This document shows positions 25,428 through 34,331 of a stretch of DNA of 64,000 nucleotides, piece after piece. The notes under the pieces are model-generated. The model saw only the letters and a program-made list of their open reading frames with translations. It did no database searches and was not told the DNA's origin. Position numbers and translations under genes: made by a program. Every line of letters begins with the position of its first letter. Within the stretch, counting starts at the first letter, position 1. Location of the stretch: contig NZ_SOHM01000030.1 of assembly GCF_004403945.1 (NCBI RefSeq), positions 184,304-248,303 on the forward strand. The letters run 5' to 3'. This DNA is from Cryobacterium lactosi (GTDB lineage: Bacteria > Actinomycetota > Actinomycetes > Actinomycetales > Microbacteriaceae).

Positions 25428-26783
25428 GTGACCGAAATCACCGCCGTTAAGGCAGAAGAAACCGCCAGTGAGGCGGAGCAGACAACAACAGCAGAATCCC
25501 CGGCCCCGGCAATCGCCGTCAAGGCCGACAAACTCTATAAGGCCTTCGGCCGCAAACCCCACGACATCGTCAAGAAGCTCCAGGGCGGCGCGAGCCGCGA
25601 CGACCTCGCGCACCTCGGTACCGCCGCGGTCATCGACGCCTCCTTTGAGGTGAAGCGCGGTGAGATCTTCGTGGTCATGGGCCTGTCCGGCTCGGGGAAG
25701 TCCACTCTCATCCGCATGCTCAACGGACTGCTCGAAGCCACGTCGGGAACCGTCACCGTCGGGGGAACCACCATCACCGGCGTTCCCGCGAAGAAGCTTC
25801 GTGAGGTACGTCGCCAGAGCGTCTCCATGGTCTTCCAGCACTTCGCCCTGCTGCCGCACCGCACTGTGATCGACAACGTCGCCTACGGCCTCGAAGTGCA
25901 GGGCATGCCCCGCGAGGAACGACTCGCCAAGGCGCGCACCATCATCGGCCTGGTCGGTCTGGACGGCTGGGCAGACAACCTGCCTTCCGAGCTCTCCGGT
26001 GGTATGCAGCAGCGCGTCGGCCTCGGCCGGGCGCTGGCCGCAGACACCGACGTGCTCCTGATGGACGAGGCGTTCAGCGCCCTCGACCCGCTGATCCGCC
26101 GCGAGATGCAGGAACAGCTCATCGAGCTGCAGGCCGAACTCGGCAAGACCATCATCTTCATCACGCACGACCTCAACGAGGCCATGTTCCTCGGCGACCG
26201 CATCGCGGTCATGCGCGACGGCCGCATCGTGCAGATCGGCACGCCGGAGGAGATCCTCACCGACCCGGCCAACGACTACGTCGCCCAGTTCGTTCAGGAT
26301 GTCGACCGGGCCCGGGTGCTCACCGCCGGCAGCGTCATGGAGCCGGCTCGCTCCGTCGTCGCCGCGTCCGCAGGCCCGCGTGCGGCCCTCCGCACCATGC
26401 GCGACCTGCAGACCTCGGCCACCTTCGTTCTGGAGCGCGGCCGCAGCTTCGTCGGGGTCGTCCGCGACCGCGATGTGCTCAAGCAGGTGAAATCGGGTCA
26501 CACCGACCTCCGTGCGATCATCCAGAAGGCCACGGCCGTGTCCGCCGACACCGCGCTGGTCGACCTGGTGGAGCTGGCGGTGGAAAGCGACCTGCCCATC
26601 GCCGTCGTCGACGAGCGCAATCGTCTGCTCGGTGTCATCCCCCGGGTGACGTTGCTTGCCGCGCTCGGCAACGTCAGCACCACGACGGGGGAGTTGCCGG
26701 TGATGGAACCGCCGTCGACGATCTCGATGAGCATCATCACCGAGACCCTGCGCGAAACCGCGTCGGAAGGAGTACAGCCGTGA
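25428..26783 (+). CDS. proV: Glycine betaine/proline ABC transporter ATPase with CBS domains
   Basis: This 451-residue ATPase of the OpuAA/ProV class has the family-specific stretch before Walker A (KLYKAFGRKPHDIVKKLQGGASRDDLAHLGTAAVID), Walker A GLSGSGKST (about 85-93), Q-loop VFQHFALLPHRTV, signature LSGGMQQR (189-196), Walker B LLMDE (210-214), and two C-terminal CBS domains (about 295-425). The CBS pair senses ionic strength or nucleotides in this family. The GTG at 25428 follows GGAGAATCC. It overlaps the permease gene by 4 bp. Confidence 0.94.
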   Translation: MTEITAVKAEETASEAEQTTTAESPAPAIAVKADKLYKAFGRKPHDIVKKLQGGASRDDLAHLGTAAVIDASFEVKRGEIFVVMGLSGSGKSTLIRMLNGLLEATSGTVTVGGTTITGVPAKKLREVRRQSVSMVFQHFALLPHRTVIDNVAYGLEVQGMPREERLAKARTIIGLVGLDGWADNLPSELSGGMQQRVGLGRALAADTDVLLMDEAFSALDPLIRREMQEQLIELQAELGKTIIFITHDLNEAMFLGDRIAVMRDGRIVQIGTPEEILTDPANDYVAQFVQDVDRARVLTAGSVMEPARSVVAASAGPRAALRTMRDLQTSATFVLERGRSFVGVVRDRDVLKQVKSGHTDLRAIIQKATAVSADTALVDLVELAVESDLPIAVVDERNRLLGVIPRVTLLAALGNVSTTTGELPVMEPPSTISMSIITETLRETASEGVQP

Positions 26784-27760
26784 TCCGCACAGCCCTGATC
26801 GGGACCGACGTCAGCGAATTCCGTCTCCCGCTCGGAGACTGGGCCGAGGGCTTCGTCGACTTCGTCACCGAGTGGTTCGGGTTCGTCTTCGACTTCATCC
26901 GCGCCATCTTCGGCGGCGCCTACGACGTCGTCGATCTGATCCTGAGTACCCCGCCGTTCTGGGTCATCATCATCGTCTTCGGCGTGCTGGCCCTCATGGT
27001 TCGCGGCTGGAAATTCGCTGTGGGCACCATCATCGGCCTCGGCATCATCGTGGGCGTCAACCAGTGGGAGAACGCGATGGACTCGCTGGCACTGGTGCTT
27101 GTCGCCAGCATCCTGGCGATCCTGTTCAGCGTCCCGCTGGGCATCCTCTCGGCACGATCCCAGCTGGCCAGCACCATCATCAAGCCGATCCTCGACTTCA
27201 TGCAGACCATGCCGGCCTTCGTCTACCTGATTCCGGCCCTGCTCCTGTTCCGCATCGGCGTCGTGCCCGGAATCGTGGCCACGATCATCTTCGCGATGGC
27301 TCCCGGCGTGCGGCTCACCGACCTCGGTATCCGCAGTGTCGACAAGGAAGTGGTTGAGGCCGGTCAGGCCTTCGGTGCGTCGCCGGGTCGCATCCTGCGC
27401 CAGATCCAGCTGCCGCTGGCGATGCCCACCATCATGGCCGGAATCAACCAGGTCATCATGCTCTCCCTCTCGATGGTCGTCATCGCGGGCATGGTCGGCG
27501 CCGGTGGCCTCGGTGGCGATGTCGTCGCCAGCCTGAACCGCATCGATGTGGCGCTCGGCTTCGAAGCCGGTGTGGCCGTCGTGATCCTGGCCATGTTCCT
27601 GGACCGCTTCACGGCGGCGCTCGGATCCGGCAAAACCCCGCTCGGCCGGCTGCTGGCCGCGCGCAAGCACGGCGGCACCCCCGCGGCGCCCACACCGGAC
27701 GTGGACATGACGACTGCGATCGAGTCCGCCAAGCGGCCCGGCGTGCTCACGCCCTCCTAG
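26780..27760 (+). CDS. proW: Glycine betaine/proline ABC transporter permease
   Basis: This 326-residue permease starts at GTG 26780 inside the proV stop. It has an N-terminal region of two helices specific to OpuAB/ProW, then the core permease fold with the EAA-type loop EAGQAFGASPGRILRQIQLPLAMPTIMAGINQVIMLSLSMVVIAGMVGAGGLGGDV, the most diagnostic ProW segment. It forms the import pore for osmoprotectants with ProV and ProX. Confidence 0.95.
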   Translation: MIRTALIGTDVSEFRLPLGDWAEGFVDFVTEWFGFVFDFIRAIFGGAYDVVDLILSTPPFWVIIIVFGVLALMVRGWKFAVGTIIGLGIIVGVNQWENAMDSLALVLVASILAILFSVPLGILSARSQLASTIIKPILDFMQTMPAFVYLIPALLLFRIGVVPGIVATIIFAMAPGVRLTDLGIRSVDKEVVEAGQAFGASPGRILRQIQLPLAMPTIMAGINQVIMLSLSMVVIAGMVGAGGLGGDVVASLNRIDVALGFEAGVAVVILAMFLDRFTAALGSGKTPLGRLLAARKHGGTPAAPTPDVDMTTAIESAKRPGVLTPS

Positions 27761-27839
27761 CCCGAGCGCCCTCTGCCCCACCAACCTGTACGTCCCTGCA
27801 CCACCCTGCCGCCCCACATTGGTGGCACGAAAGGAACAC

Positions 27840-28733
27840 ATGAAGAACCGTTCACTCAGCGTCATCGCCCTCGGAGCCGTCGGGCTCCTCGCCTTCAGCG
27901 GTTGCGCAGCAGCCGAAGCCGAAACCGTCGGCGGCGGCAACTCCGACAACAAAGACCTCACCATCGCCGTTTTCAACGGCTGGGACGAAGGCATCGCCGC
28001 CTCCGAGCTGTGGAAGGCCATTCTCGATGAGAAGGGCTATAACGTCACCCTCGAATACGCGGATGTCGCACCGGTGTACGTCGGACTCGCCGAGGGCGAC
28101 TACGACCTGAACCTGGATGTCTGGCTGCCGAACACGCACGCCGAATACGTCAAGGAATACGGTGAGGACATCACCGACCTCGGAGCGTGGAACGACGAAG
28201 CGAAGCTCACGGTTGCCGTGAACGCAGACGCGCCGATCGACAGCCTCACCGAACTGGCCGACAACGCCGACCTGTTCAACAACACCATCGTGGGCATCGA
28301 GCCCGGCGCCGGACTGACCGCCGCTGTCGAGGACAACTCCATCCCGGCCTACGGTCTGGACGGCATGGACTTCAAGACCTCGTCGACGGCAGCCATGCTC
28401 GCCGAGCTCACCGCGGCCACCAAGGCCGGCGAGAACATCGCCGTCACGCTCTGGGAACCGCACTGGGCCTACGGCTCGTTCGACCTGAAGAACCTCGAAG
28501 ACCCCGAGGGCACCCTCGGCGACGCCGAGTCCCTGCACGCCTACGGCAAGAAGGACTTCGCCACCGACTTCCCGCAGGTCACCGAGTGGATGTCCGGGTT
28601 CACCATGGACCTCGATCACCTGTACTCGCTGGAGACCGCCATGCTCGTCGACTACGAGGGCACGGACTACGGCCCCATCGTCGCGAAGTGGATCGAAGAG
28701 AACCAGGAGTACGTGGACTCGCTCACCGCGTAG
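27840..28733 (+). CDS. proX: Glycine betaine-binding lipoprotein
   Basis: This 297-residue OpuAC-type binding protein has a signal peptide with lipobox AFSGC (Cys22). The OpuAC fold shows in IAVFNGWDEGIAASELWKAILDEKGYNVTLEYADVAPVYVGLAEGDYDLNLDVWLPNTHAEYV and VTLWEPHWAYGSFDLKNLEDP, with aromatic residues of the betaine pocket. I chose the ATG at 27840 because GAAAGGA is correctly spaced. It is the last gene of the operon and is followed by a strong terminator. Confidence 0.95.
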   Translation: MKNRSLSVIALGAVGLLAFSGCAAAEAETVGGGNSDNKDLTIAVFNGWDEGIAASELWKAILDEKGYNVTLEYADVAPVYVGLAEGDYDLNLDVWLPNTHAEYVKEYGEDITDLGAWNDEAKLTVAVNADAPIDSLTELADNADLFNNTIVGIEPGAGLTAAVEDNSIPAYGLDGMDFKTSSTAAMLAELTAATKAGENIAVTLWEPHWAYGSFDLKNLEDPEGTLGDAESLHAYGKKDFATDFPQVTEWMSGFTMDLDHLYSLETAMLVDYEGTDYGPIVAKWIEENQEYVDSLTA

Positions 28734-28751
28734 TCGACTGCCCCATCAGAG

Positions 28752-28785
28752 AACGGCCCGTGCTGTGGCACGGGCCGTTTTTTTG
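28752..28785 (+). terminator. Rho-independent terminator after proX
   Basis: ACGGCCCGTGC (28753-28763) and GCACGGGCCGT (28768-28778) form a perfect 11-bp stem followed by seven T residues. Confidence 0.95.
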
Positions 28786-28802
28786 ATTTCTCTGGCGCCT
28801 CG

Positions 28803-29252
28803 TCAGGTGCTTGCTCGCAGCTCGGCGCCGATGAAGGCTGCCCAGGCACCGGCTTTGCCTGTCTCGCCCGGAGCCAGCGGACCCTCGGTGCCCTCGACGA
28901 CAAAACCGTGCGGTTTGGCCACGATGCTGGCGCCGGCGGTCTGCAGGGCGTGGGAGATCTTGCCCGCGGCATCCCCGTGCAGAAACAGCTTGATGCGGGT
29001 GTCGAACGCGGCGGCGCGCACACCGGCCAGGGAGCCCGGCGTGAGCGTTTGCAGGAAGGCGCGCATCCGTTCGGTCGGCTTCCAGCCGTTGATCGGACAG
29101 CCCGCCACAAGCACATCGATACCGTCGAGGCTGGTCTCGGTGAGGTCGGCCACGTTGAGGGTGCGGGTTCCTCGACCGAGCTCCGTGGCGATCACCTCAG
29201 CGATGGTACGGGTGTTGCCGTAGGTCGTGTCATAGACGACGAGCGCGTGCAT
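28803..29252 (-). CDS. Flavodoxin-like protein
   Basis: This 149-residue protein starts MHALVVYDTTYGNTRTIAEVIA, with the flavodoxin phosphate-binding loop for FMN (T-T-Y-G-N-T). VLVAGCPINGWKPTERMRAFL follows. The ATG at 29252 is preceded by GGAGGA. It is convergent with proX. The redox partner is unknown. Confidence 0.88.
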   Translation of the reverse strand: MHALVVYDTTYGNTRTIAEVIATELGRGTRTLNVADLTETSLDGIDVLVAGCPINGWKPTERMRAFLQTLTPGSLAGVRAAAFDTRIKLFLHGDAAGKISHALQTAGASIVAKPHGFVVEGTEGPLAPGETGKAGAWAAFIGAELRAST

Positions 29253-29368
29253 GGGTCCTCCAGGGTCGGGGCGACGTTGGCCGACACGAGCCATAGTGGA
29301 CCCGGTCCTCCGGCTGGGCAACCGCGCGGGCACCGCCGGTTCAGGCCCCGCCCCTGACGACCTGCCGG

Positions 29369-30142
29369 TCACTCAGACTGCACGGCGAGCGGCGCGATGA
29401 AGGTCGAGAGCGCGTCCGTGATGGCCTGTTGCGATTCGGCGGGGGTGATTGTTGCCACTCCATCCCCGGGCTGGTCGCCGTAGGCGCCGAAGGAGGCATG
29501 GTTGGCCCCGTCGATCTGCACGAAGGTGGTACCGGCGGGCAGCAGGTCGGCGGTGTCCTCGATCTTCGCCGGGGTGCTCAGGCCGTCCTCGCTGCCGCTG
29601 ATGCTCAGCACCGGCAGATCGTCGTCGACCGCTGCGGCGCAGTAGCTGCCGAACACCACCAGGCCGGCCACCTCGGTGTCCTGCGTGTACATGCAGGCGC
29701 GCACCCCGCCGAGCGAGTGCCCTCCCACGAACCAGGTGCTCACGTCGGGGGCGGCAGCGGTGAAGGCATCCAGGGGGCGCTGGTCGAAGAAGGCCAGGTT
29801 CAGCACCGGCTTGGTGATGACTACGGTCATCCCGGTTTCCTCCACGGTGCCCGACAGGGTGGCGAGGTAGGCGTACGGGTCCACTTTGGCGCCGGGGATG
29901 AAGACCAGACCGGCGTCGGAGGGGTTCTCCGCCGGGGCGATCACCACGGAGGCAGCCGTGTCGGTCACGGTGACGGCGGGATTGTCGAACACGGCCTGGG
30001 CCGCGGCGCGGTCGGCCGGCATGACCAGCTGGGTCCAGATGAGGAAGGCGACGACGCCGAGCGCCAGGGCCGTGAGCGCGGTCCAGCCGGCGAATTGAAT
30101 GCGGGCGCGGGTGCGGGATCGTGCAGTGTGTCCGGTCGTCAC
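29369..30142 (-). CDS. Membrane-anchored alpha/beta-hydrolase (dienelactone/lipase-like)
   Basis: This 257-residue protein has one N-terminal membrane helix (about residues 16-40) and an extracytoplasmic alpha/beta-hydrolase domain. The nucleophile elbow is GGHSLGGVRACMY, GSEDGLSTP and NHASFGAYGDQPGDG carry the probable Asp and His. The GTG at 30142 lies five bases after the stop of the biotin EcfT gene, so it is likely cotranscribed with bioYMN. Its connection with biotin is not obvious; hydrolysis of a biotin ester or amide precursor would be speculation. Confidence 0.8.
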   Translation of the reverse strand: MTTGHTARSRTRARIQFAGWTALTALALGVVAFLIWTQLVMPADRAAAQAVFDNPAVTVTDTAASVVIAPAENPSDAGLVFIPGAKVDPYAYLATLSGTVEETGMTVVITKPVLNLAFFDQRPLDAFTAAAPDVSTWFVGGHSLGGVRACMYTQDTEVAGLVVFGSYCAAAVDDDLPVLSISGSEDGLSTPAKIEDTADLLPAGTTFVQIDGANHASFGAYGDQPGDGVATITPAESQQAITDALSTFIAPLAVQSE

Positions 30143-30147
30143 TATTC

Positions 30148-30756
30148 TCAGTCGTCCAATCCGCGTGCGGCGAGGGCCTCTCCGATTGCATCGGCAGCGT
30201 ACAACGAGCGTACGACGACCGGAACGGCCAGGGCGACGACGGATCCCTGCGCGCCGCGGGCCCGCCGGGCGTCGAGTACCTCCCGCACGATCTCCGCCAC
30301 CAGCGGGATGCACCGGATGGTGAGGGCCACGAGCAGTCCCACCCGGTCGGCGTCCACCCAGCGGTGGAACGGCCGCAACAGGATCTGGAACGCCTCGAGC
30401 ACGGCGGTGACCGTCGTGGTGAGGGTGAAGAGGGCGGCGAGGGCCACCGCCACCAGCAGCCGGCCGGCCATCAGCCCGGCCGTGGTCCAGCCCTCCACCG
30501 AGCCGCCGGCGACCAGCACCTGCACGGGCACGGCGAAGAGGAGGATCCAGAGGATCGGACCGATCTGCGGCCACGCCGCCGTGGGCGGAATACCGGCCAG
30601 TGCGTAGAGAAGCACCACGGCCGCGAGTTCGCCCGCGAGCACCAGCGGATCGGCCACCAGGCCGACCAGCACCATGGCAACGGCAAGCAGTCCCAGCTTG
30701 AGCAGCGCTGGCGCGCGGTGCAGCAGCGATGTCCCCGGCCGGTACAGCCCGATCAT
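30148..30756 (-). CDS. bioN: ECF transporter transmembrane protein EcfT/BioN
   Basis: This 202-residue membrane protein has about five helices and the EcfT coupling helices with the Ala-Arg-Gly motifs (DARRARGAQGS and ALAARGLDD near the C-terminus). It links the ATPase to the substrate-specific BioY. It overlaps bioM by 4 bp (ATGA). Confidence 0.9.
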   Translation of the reverse strand: MIGLYRPGTSLLHRAPALLKLGLLAVAMVLVGLVADPLVLAGELAAVVLLYALAGIPPTAAWPQIGPILWILLFAVPVQVLVAGGSVEGWTTAGLMAGRLLVAVALAALFTLTTTVTAVLEAFQILLRPFHRWVDADRVGLLVALTIRCIPLVAEIVREVLDARRARGAQGSVVALAVPVVVRSLYAADAIGEALAARGLDD

Positions 30757-31445
30757 GACAGCAGGCTCAGATACGCCGCGAGGGCGGTGGTGGGCACGTC
30801 GTCGGCGACTACCCGGCCCTCGTCGACCACGATCACCCTGTCGAAGCCGTCCAGTACCTCCAGGTCGTGGGTCACCACGATCACCTGCTGGGTCAGTGAC
30901 ACCAGCAGGCCGGTGATCAGGCGGGTGTTACGGGCATCCAGCAGCGTGGTCGGTTCGTCGGCCACGACGATGCTGGGCCCGGCCACCAGGACCGCGGCCA
31001 GGGCCAGGAGCTGCTTCTGGCCGCCGGAGAGCCGGTGGGCCGGGCGTTCGGCCAGGTCGGTCAGACCGAACCGGTCCAGCGCCTCCGAGGTGCGCGCGGC
31101 GATCTCGGTCGCGTCCAGGCCGCGCCGCCGCAGGGTGAACGCCACGTCTTCCTGCACGGTGGGCATCACGATCTGGTTGTCGGGATTGGTGAAGATGAAG
31201 CCCACCTCGCGCCGCACCAGCTTGGCCTGGCGGCGCACGTCCAGGCCGTTCACCGTGACGGTGCCGCCGGTCGGGGTGACCAGGCCGTTGATCATCCGCG
31301 CCAGCGTCGACTTGCCGCTGCCGTTGGCGCCGACGATGCCGATGCGTCGTTCGGTGAGGTGCAGGTCGATGCCCCGGAGCACCGGCTGGCCGTCGAAGTC
31401 GTGCGTGACGCCCTCGAAACGGATGCCGGCGGCGCTCACGCTCAC
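30753..31445 (-). CDS. bioM: ECF transporter ATPase EcfA/BioM
   Basis: This 230-residue ATPase has Walker A GANGSGKST, the ECF-type Q-loop GFIFTNPDNQIVMPTVQEDVAF, signature LSGGQKQ and Walker B IVVADEPTTLLD. The GTG at 31445 overlaps the bioY stop. With one ATPase gene only, the complex is of the dedicated BioMNY kind. Confidence 0.93.
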   Translation of the reverse strand: MSVSAAGIRFEGVTHDFDGQPVLRGIDLHLTERRIGIVGANGSGKSTLARMINGLVTPTGGTVTVNGLDVRRQAKLVRREVGFIFTNPDNQIVMPTVQEDVAFTLRRRGLDATEIAARTSEALDRFGLTDLAERPAHRLSGGQKQLLALAAVLVAGPSIVVADEPTTLLDARNTRLITGLLVSLTQQVIVVTHDLEVLDGFDRVIVVDEGRVVADDVPTTALAAYLSLLS

Positions 31446-32062
31446 GCCCGGGCGTCGACGGCGGGCAGGGAGACCGGTGCGGTACGGCGCGGGGTGATCA
31501 GGCCGGGGTAGGCGCGGTGCACCTGCTTGGCGACAAGCACCGTCACGACCACCTTGACCAGGTCGCCCGGCAGGAACTTGGCACTGTCGACGGCGGCGGC
31601 CCAGAGCGGCAGGCCGAGGTTGATGGCGGTGACGGGCACGCCGATCAGGTAGACCGCCACGATCCCGCCGAGCACGGTGGCGCCAAGGGCCGGCCAGAAC
31701 GGGTACCGCGGCAGCAGCCAGGCTGTGAGCGCGCCGATCACGACGACGCCGAGCAGCCAACCGTACGGGTATCCGGCTGAGGGGGAGGTGGTGAACCAGA
31801 CCAGGCCCCCGCGTCCGCCGGAGAGCAGCGGCAGGCCGGCGGCCGCCAGCACCAGCAACAGCAACACGGCCAGGAAGCCCTTTCGCGCACCGAGGATCGC
31901 CCCGGCCAGCATCACCCCGAGGGTCTGGAAGGTGATCGGGACGGTGCTGGCGCCCAGCGAGAGCGCGCCGGGAAAACCGAGCGCGGCGATGAGGGCGGCG
32001 AAAATGGCGATCTGCGCGAGGTCGCGCACGCTGAGGCGGGCAAATGCTGAACGGGCTGTCAT
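31442..32062 (-). CDS. bioY: Biotin-specific S-component BioY
   Basis: This 206-residue, six-helix membrane protein matches BioY (AQIAIFAALIAALGFPG, PITFQTLGVMLAGAILGARKGFLAVLLLLVLAAAGLPLLSGGRGGL, SAGYPYGWLLG, NLGLPLWAAAVDSAKFLPGDLVKVVVTVLVAKQVH). It binds biotin outside the cell and passes it through the ECF complex. The ATG at 32062 has TAGATT seven bases upstream, a leaderless configuration, and leads the bioYMN operon. An in-frame ATG further upstream would cross that promoter. Confidence 0.94.
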   Translation of the reverse strand: MTARSAFARLSVRDLAQIAIFAALIAALGFPGALSLGASTVPITFQTLGVMLAGAILGARKGFLAVLLLLVLAAAGLPLLSGGRGGLVWFTTSPSAGYPYGWLLGVVVIGALTAWLLPRYPFWPALGATVLGGIVAVYLIGVPVTAINLGLPLWAAAVDSAKFLPGDLVKVVVTVLVAKQVHRAYPGLITPRRTAPVSLPAVDARA

Positions 32063-32242
32063 GGTTTTCAATCTAGGATCCCGCACCGGGCCGCCGCAGT
32101 GGAATACCTACAAAGAATCCCGTCGAACCCTGGTGGATGGCCCGGCGAATGCGCCCGCGACGCCTATCGGTCGCAGGAGGGCGGTTTTATGATCGTCGCA
32201 GCCGGCCACCGGCGAGGCAGTGCCAACAGAAGGGCAGTCATC

Positions 32243-32512
32243 ATGGGTTTCTTCGGTTTTCTCCTACTCGGCCTGCTGGCCGGCGCCTTGGCCAAGCTGA
32301 TCCTGCCCGGCACGCAGGGCGGCGGCTGGTTCGTGACCCTGCTGCTCGGTGTGGTCGGCGCCCTGCTCGGCGGCTGGCTGGCCGGGCTGATCTTCGGGGT
32401 CAACATGGGGTCGTTCTTCGACCTGCGCACCTGGGTGATCGCGATCCTCGGCTCGATCATCGTGCTGCTCACCTACGGCGCGGCCACCCGCAATCGCGGC
32501 AGTTCCACCTGA
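32243..32512 (+). CDS. Transglycosylase-associated/GlsB-YeaQ-like membrane protein
   Basis: This 89-residue protein has three helices: FFGFLLLGLLAGALAKLILPGTQGGGW, TLLLGVVGALLGGWLAGLIFGV and WVIAILGSIIVLLTYGA. It is the standard form of the GlsB/YeaQ family, which is small and stress-linked, with unknown activity. The ATG at 32243 follows GAAGGGC. The 249 bases from 32264 to its stop codon are also covered, on the other strand, by the C-terminal tail of the GH15 gene. Confidence 0.88.
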   Translation: MGFFGFLLLGLLAGALAKLILPGTQGGGWFVTLLLGVVGALLGGWLAGLIFGVNMGSFFDLRTWVIAILGSIIVLLTYGAATRNRGSST

Positions 32513-34297
32513 GCGGCTCTGTCGATCCACGGCCGCAACGATGGCGTCGGCGGTGCGCACCAGAGCCAGGTGAGTGAGGGCCTGGGGCGTGTTCCCGGCG
32601 TGATGCCCTGTCGTCACGTCGTACTCCTCGGAGAGCAGCCCGACGTCGTTGGCCAGGCCGACCAGCCTGGTCATCAGGGTCTGGGCGTCGTCGACGCGGT
32701 CCGACGCCGCGTACTGCTCGGCCAGCCAGAACGAACACGCCAGAAAAGGGTGCTCGCCGCCGTCGAGTCCGTCCAACGCCCGGTGGGTGGAGTAGCGCAG
32801 CACAAGACCGCCCCGCATGAGATCGTCCTCTATGGCGCGCACCGTGCCGAGCATGCGCGCATCCGTCGCCTCGCAGAAGCCCACCTGGGGGAGGAGAAGC
32901 AGCGACGCATCGACCTCCTCGCTGCCGAAGTGCTGCGTGTAGCAGCCGCGGGCGGTGTTGAATCCGCGTTCTTCGATGTCGCGGCGCACCTCGTCGCGGA
33001 TGCTCCGCCACCGGTCCACCGGTCCGGGCAGGCCGTACTCCGTCACGCCCCGCACCGCCCTGTCGAACGCGGCCCAGACCATCACCCGGGAATGGGTGAA
33101 CTCCCGCGCCGGACCGCGCACCTCCCAGATGCCCTGATCGGGCCGCCGCCAGTTCGCTTCCAGGTATCTCATCAGGGAGAGCTGCAGCGGCCAGGAGAAT
33201 TCGGTCTCCTCGACCCCGGCGCCGCGGGCCGCGTGCAGGGCCATCATCACCTCACCGACGGCGTCGGACTGGAACTGGCCGACGGCTCCGTTGCCCACCC
33301 GCACCGGCGCAGACGCTTGATGGCCGGGCAGGCTGGTCAGCTCACGCTCGGGCAGGTCGCGTTCACCGGCCAGGCCGTACATGATCTGGAGGTCGTTCGG
33401 GTCGCCGGCAATCGCCCGCAGCAGCCAGCCCCGCCAGGCTTGGGCCTCGGCCTCGTAGCCGTGGGAGAGCAGCACCTCGAGGGTGAGTGAGGCATCACGC
33501 AGCCACACGTACCTGTAGTCCCAGTTGCGGCTGCCGCCGGAGAGCTCGGGGAGTGAGGTCGTCGCGGCCGCGACGATGCCGCCGGTCGCCTCGTGGGTGA
33601 GCGCGCGGAGTACCAGCAGCGACCGCACGACGGCGGTCCTGAACGGGCCCTCGTGGATGCAGCTGTCCGCCCAGGCGGCCCACCAGGCCAGGGTGTCGCC
33701 GTACACCTGCGGAACGTCCAGGGTCGGCGGCATCACCAGGTGCGAGGGGTACCAGGTGAGCTGCACGGTGAGGCTCTCGGTGGCCGTGACGGTGAACCGG
33801 GCCTCGTGGCGGTGGTCGGCGGCATGCAGGGCAGGGCCGCGCACGACCACGGCGTCAGGGCCGGCCACGGCGATCAGCCCGGGCGTGTGCTCGTGGCGCA
33901 GCTGTCGCACCCACGGCACCGTGGTGGCGTAACCGAACCGCAGGCGCAGATCCTGCAGCATTTCCACGCTTCCACTGAGCCCGCGCACGGTGCGCACGAC
34001 GTCGGCGCGGTCATCGCCGTGCGGCATGAAGTCGAGCACCTCCACCGAGCCGGTCCCGGTGGTCCAGATCGTGGAGAGGACAAAACTGTCGCCCACGTAG
34101 GACCGGGTGCAGGTGGCCGACGGGTCGGCGGGAGCGAGCAGCCAACGGCCGTGGTCCTCGGTGCCCAGCAGAGCGCCGAACATCGATGCTGAGTCGTAGC
34201 GGGGCAGGCACAGCCAGTCGATGCTGCCGTCGCGGCCCACCAGGGCAGCAGAATGGCAGTCGCTGATCAGCGCATAATCCTCGATGTGCAGAGCCAT
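32264..34297 (-). CDS. GH15 glucoamylase/trehalase-type protein with antisense C-terminal tail
   Basis: This 677-residue protein begins with the GH15 bacterial signature IEDYALISDCHSAALVGRDGSIDWLCLPRYDSASMFGALLG. RNWDYRYVWLRDASLTL (about residues 260-276) and SEEYDVTTGHHAGNTPQALTHLALV (about 557-581), with the catalytic Glu region, follow. Related enzymes hydrolyse trehalose or alpha-glucans. The family normally ends soon after NTPQALTHL. Here residues 596-677 are Gln/Glu/Ala/Pro-rich and are simply the complement of the convergent GlsB gene. A lost stop codon or a frameshift near 32520 is likely. Confidence 0.87.
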   Translation of the reverse strand: MALHIEDYALISDCHSAALVGRDGSIDWLCLPRYDSASMFGALLGTEDHGRWLLAPADPSATCTRSYVGDSFVLSTIWTTGTGSVEVLDFMPHGDDRADVVRTVRGLSGSVEMLQDLRLRFGYATTVPWVRQLRHEHTPGLIAVAGPDAVVVRGPALHAADHRHEARFTVTATESLTVQLTWYPSHLVMPPTLDVPQVYGDTLAWWAAWADSCIHEGPFRTAVVRSLLVLRALTHEATGGIVAAATTSLPELSGGSRNWDYRYVWLRDASLTLEVLLSHGYEAEAQAWRGWLLRAIAGDPNDLQIMYGLAGERDLPERELTSLPGHQASAPVRVGNGAVGQFQSDAVGEVMMALHAARGAGVEETEFSWPLQLSLMRYLEANWRRPDQGIWEVRGPAREFTHSRVMVWAAFDRAVRGVTEYGLPGPVDRWRSIRDEVRRDIEERGFNTARGCYTQHFGSEEVDASLLLLPQVGFCEATDARMLGTVRAIEDDLMRGGLVLRYSTHRALDGLDGGEHPFLACSFWLAEQYAASDRVDDAQTLMTRLVGLANDVGLLSEEYDVTTGHHAGNTPQALTHLALVRTADAIVAAVDRQSRSGGTAAIAGGRAVGEQHDDRAEDRDHPGAQVEERPHVDPEDQPGQPAAEQGADHTEQQGHEPAAALRAGQDQLGQGAGQQAE

Positions 34298-34331
34298 TCA
34301 GACATCTTCACACGGTGACCCGCCGAGTGGG

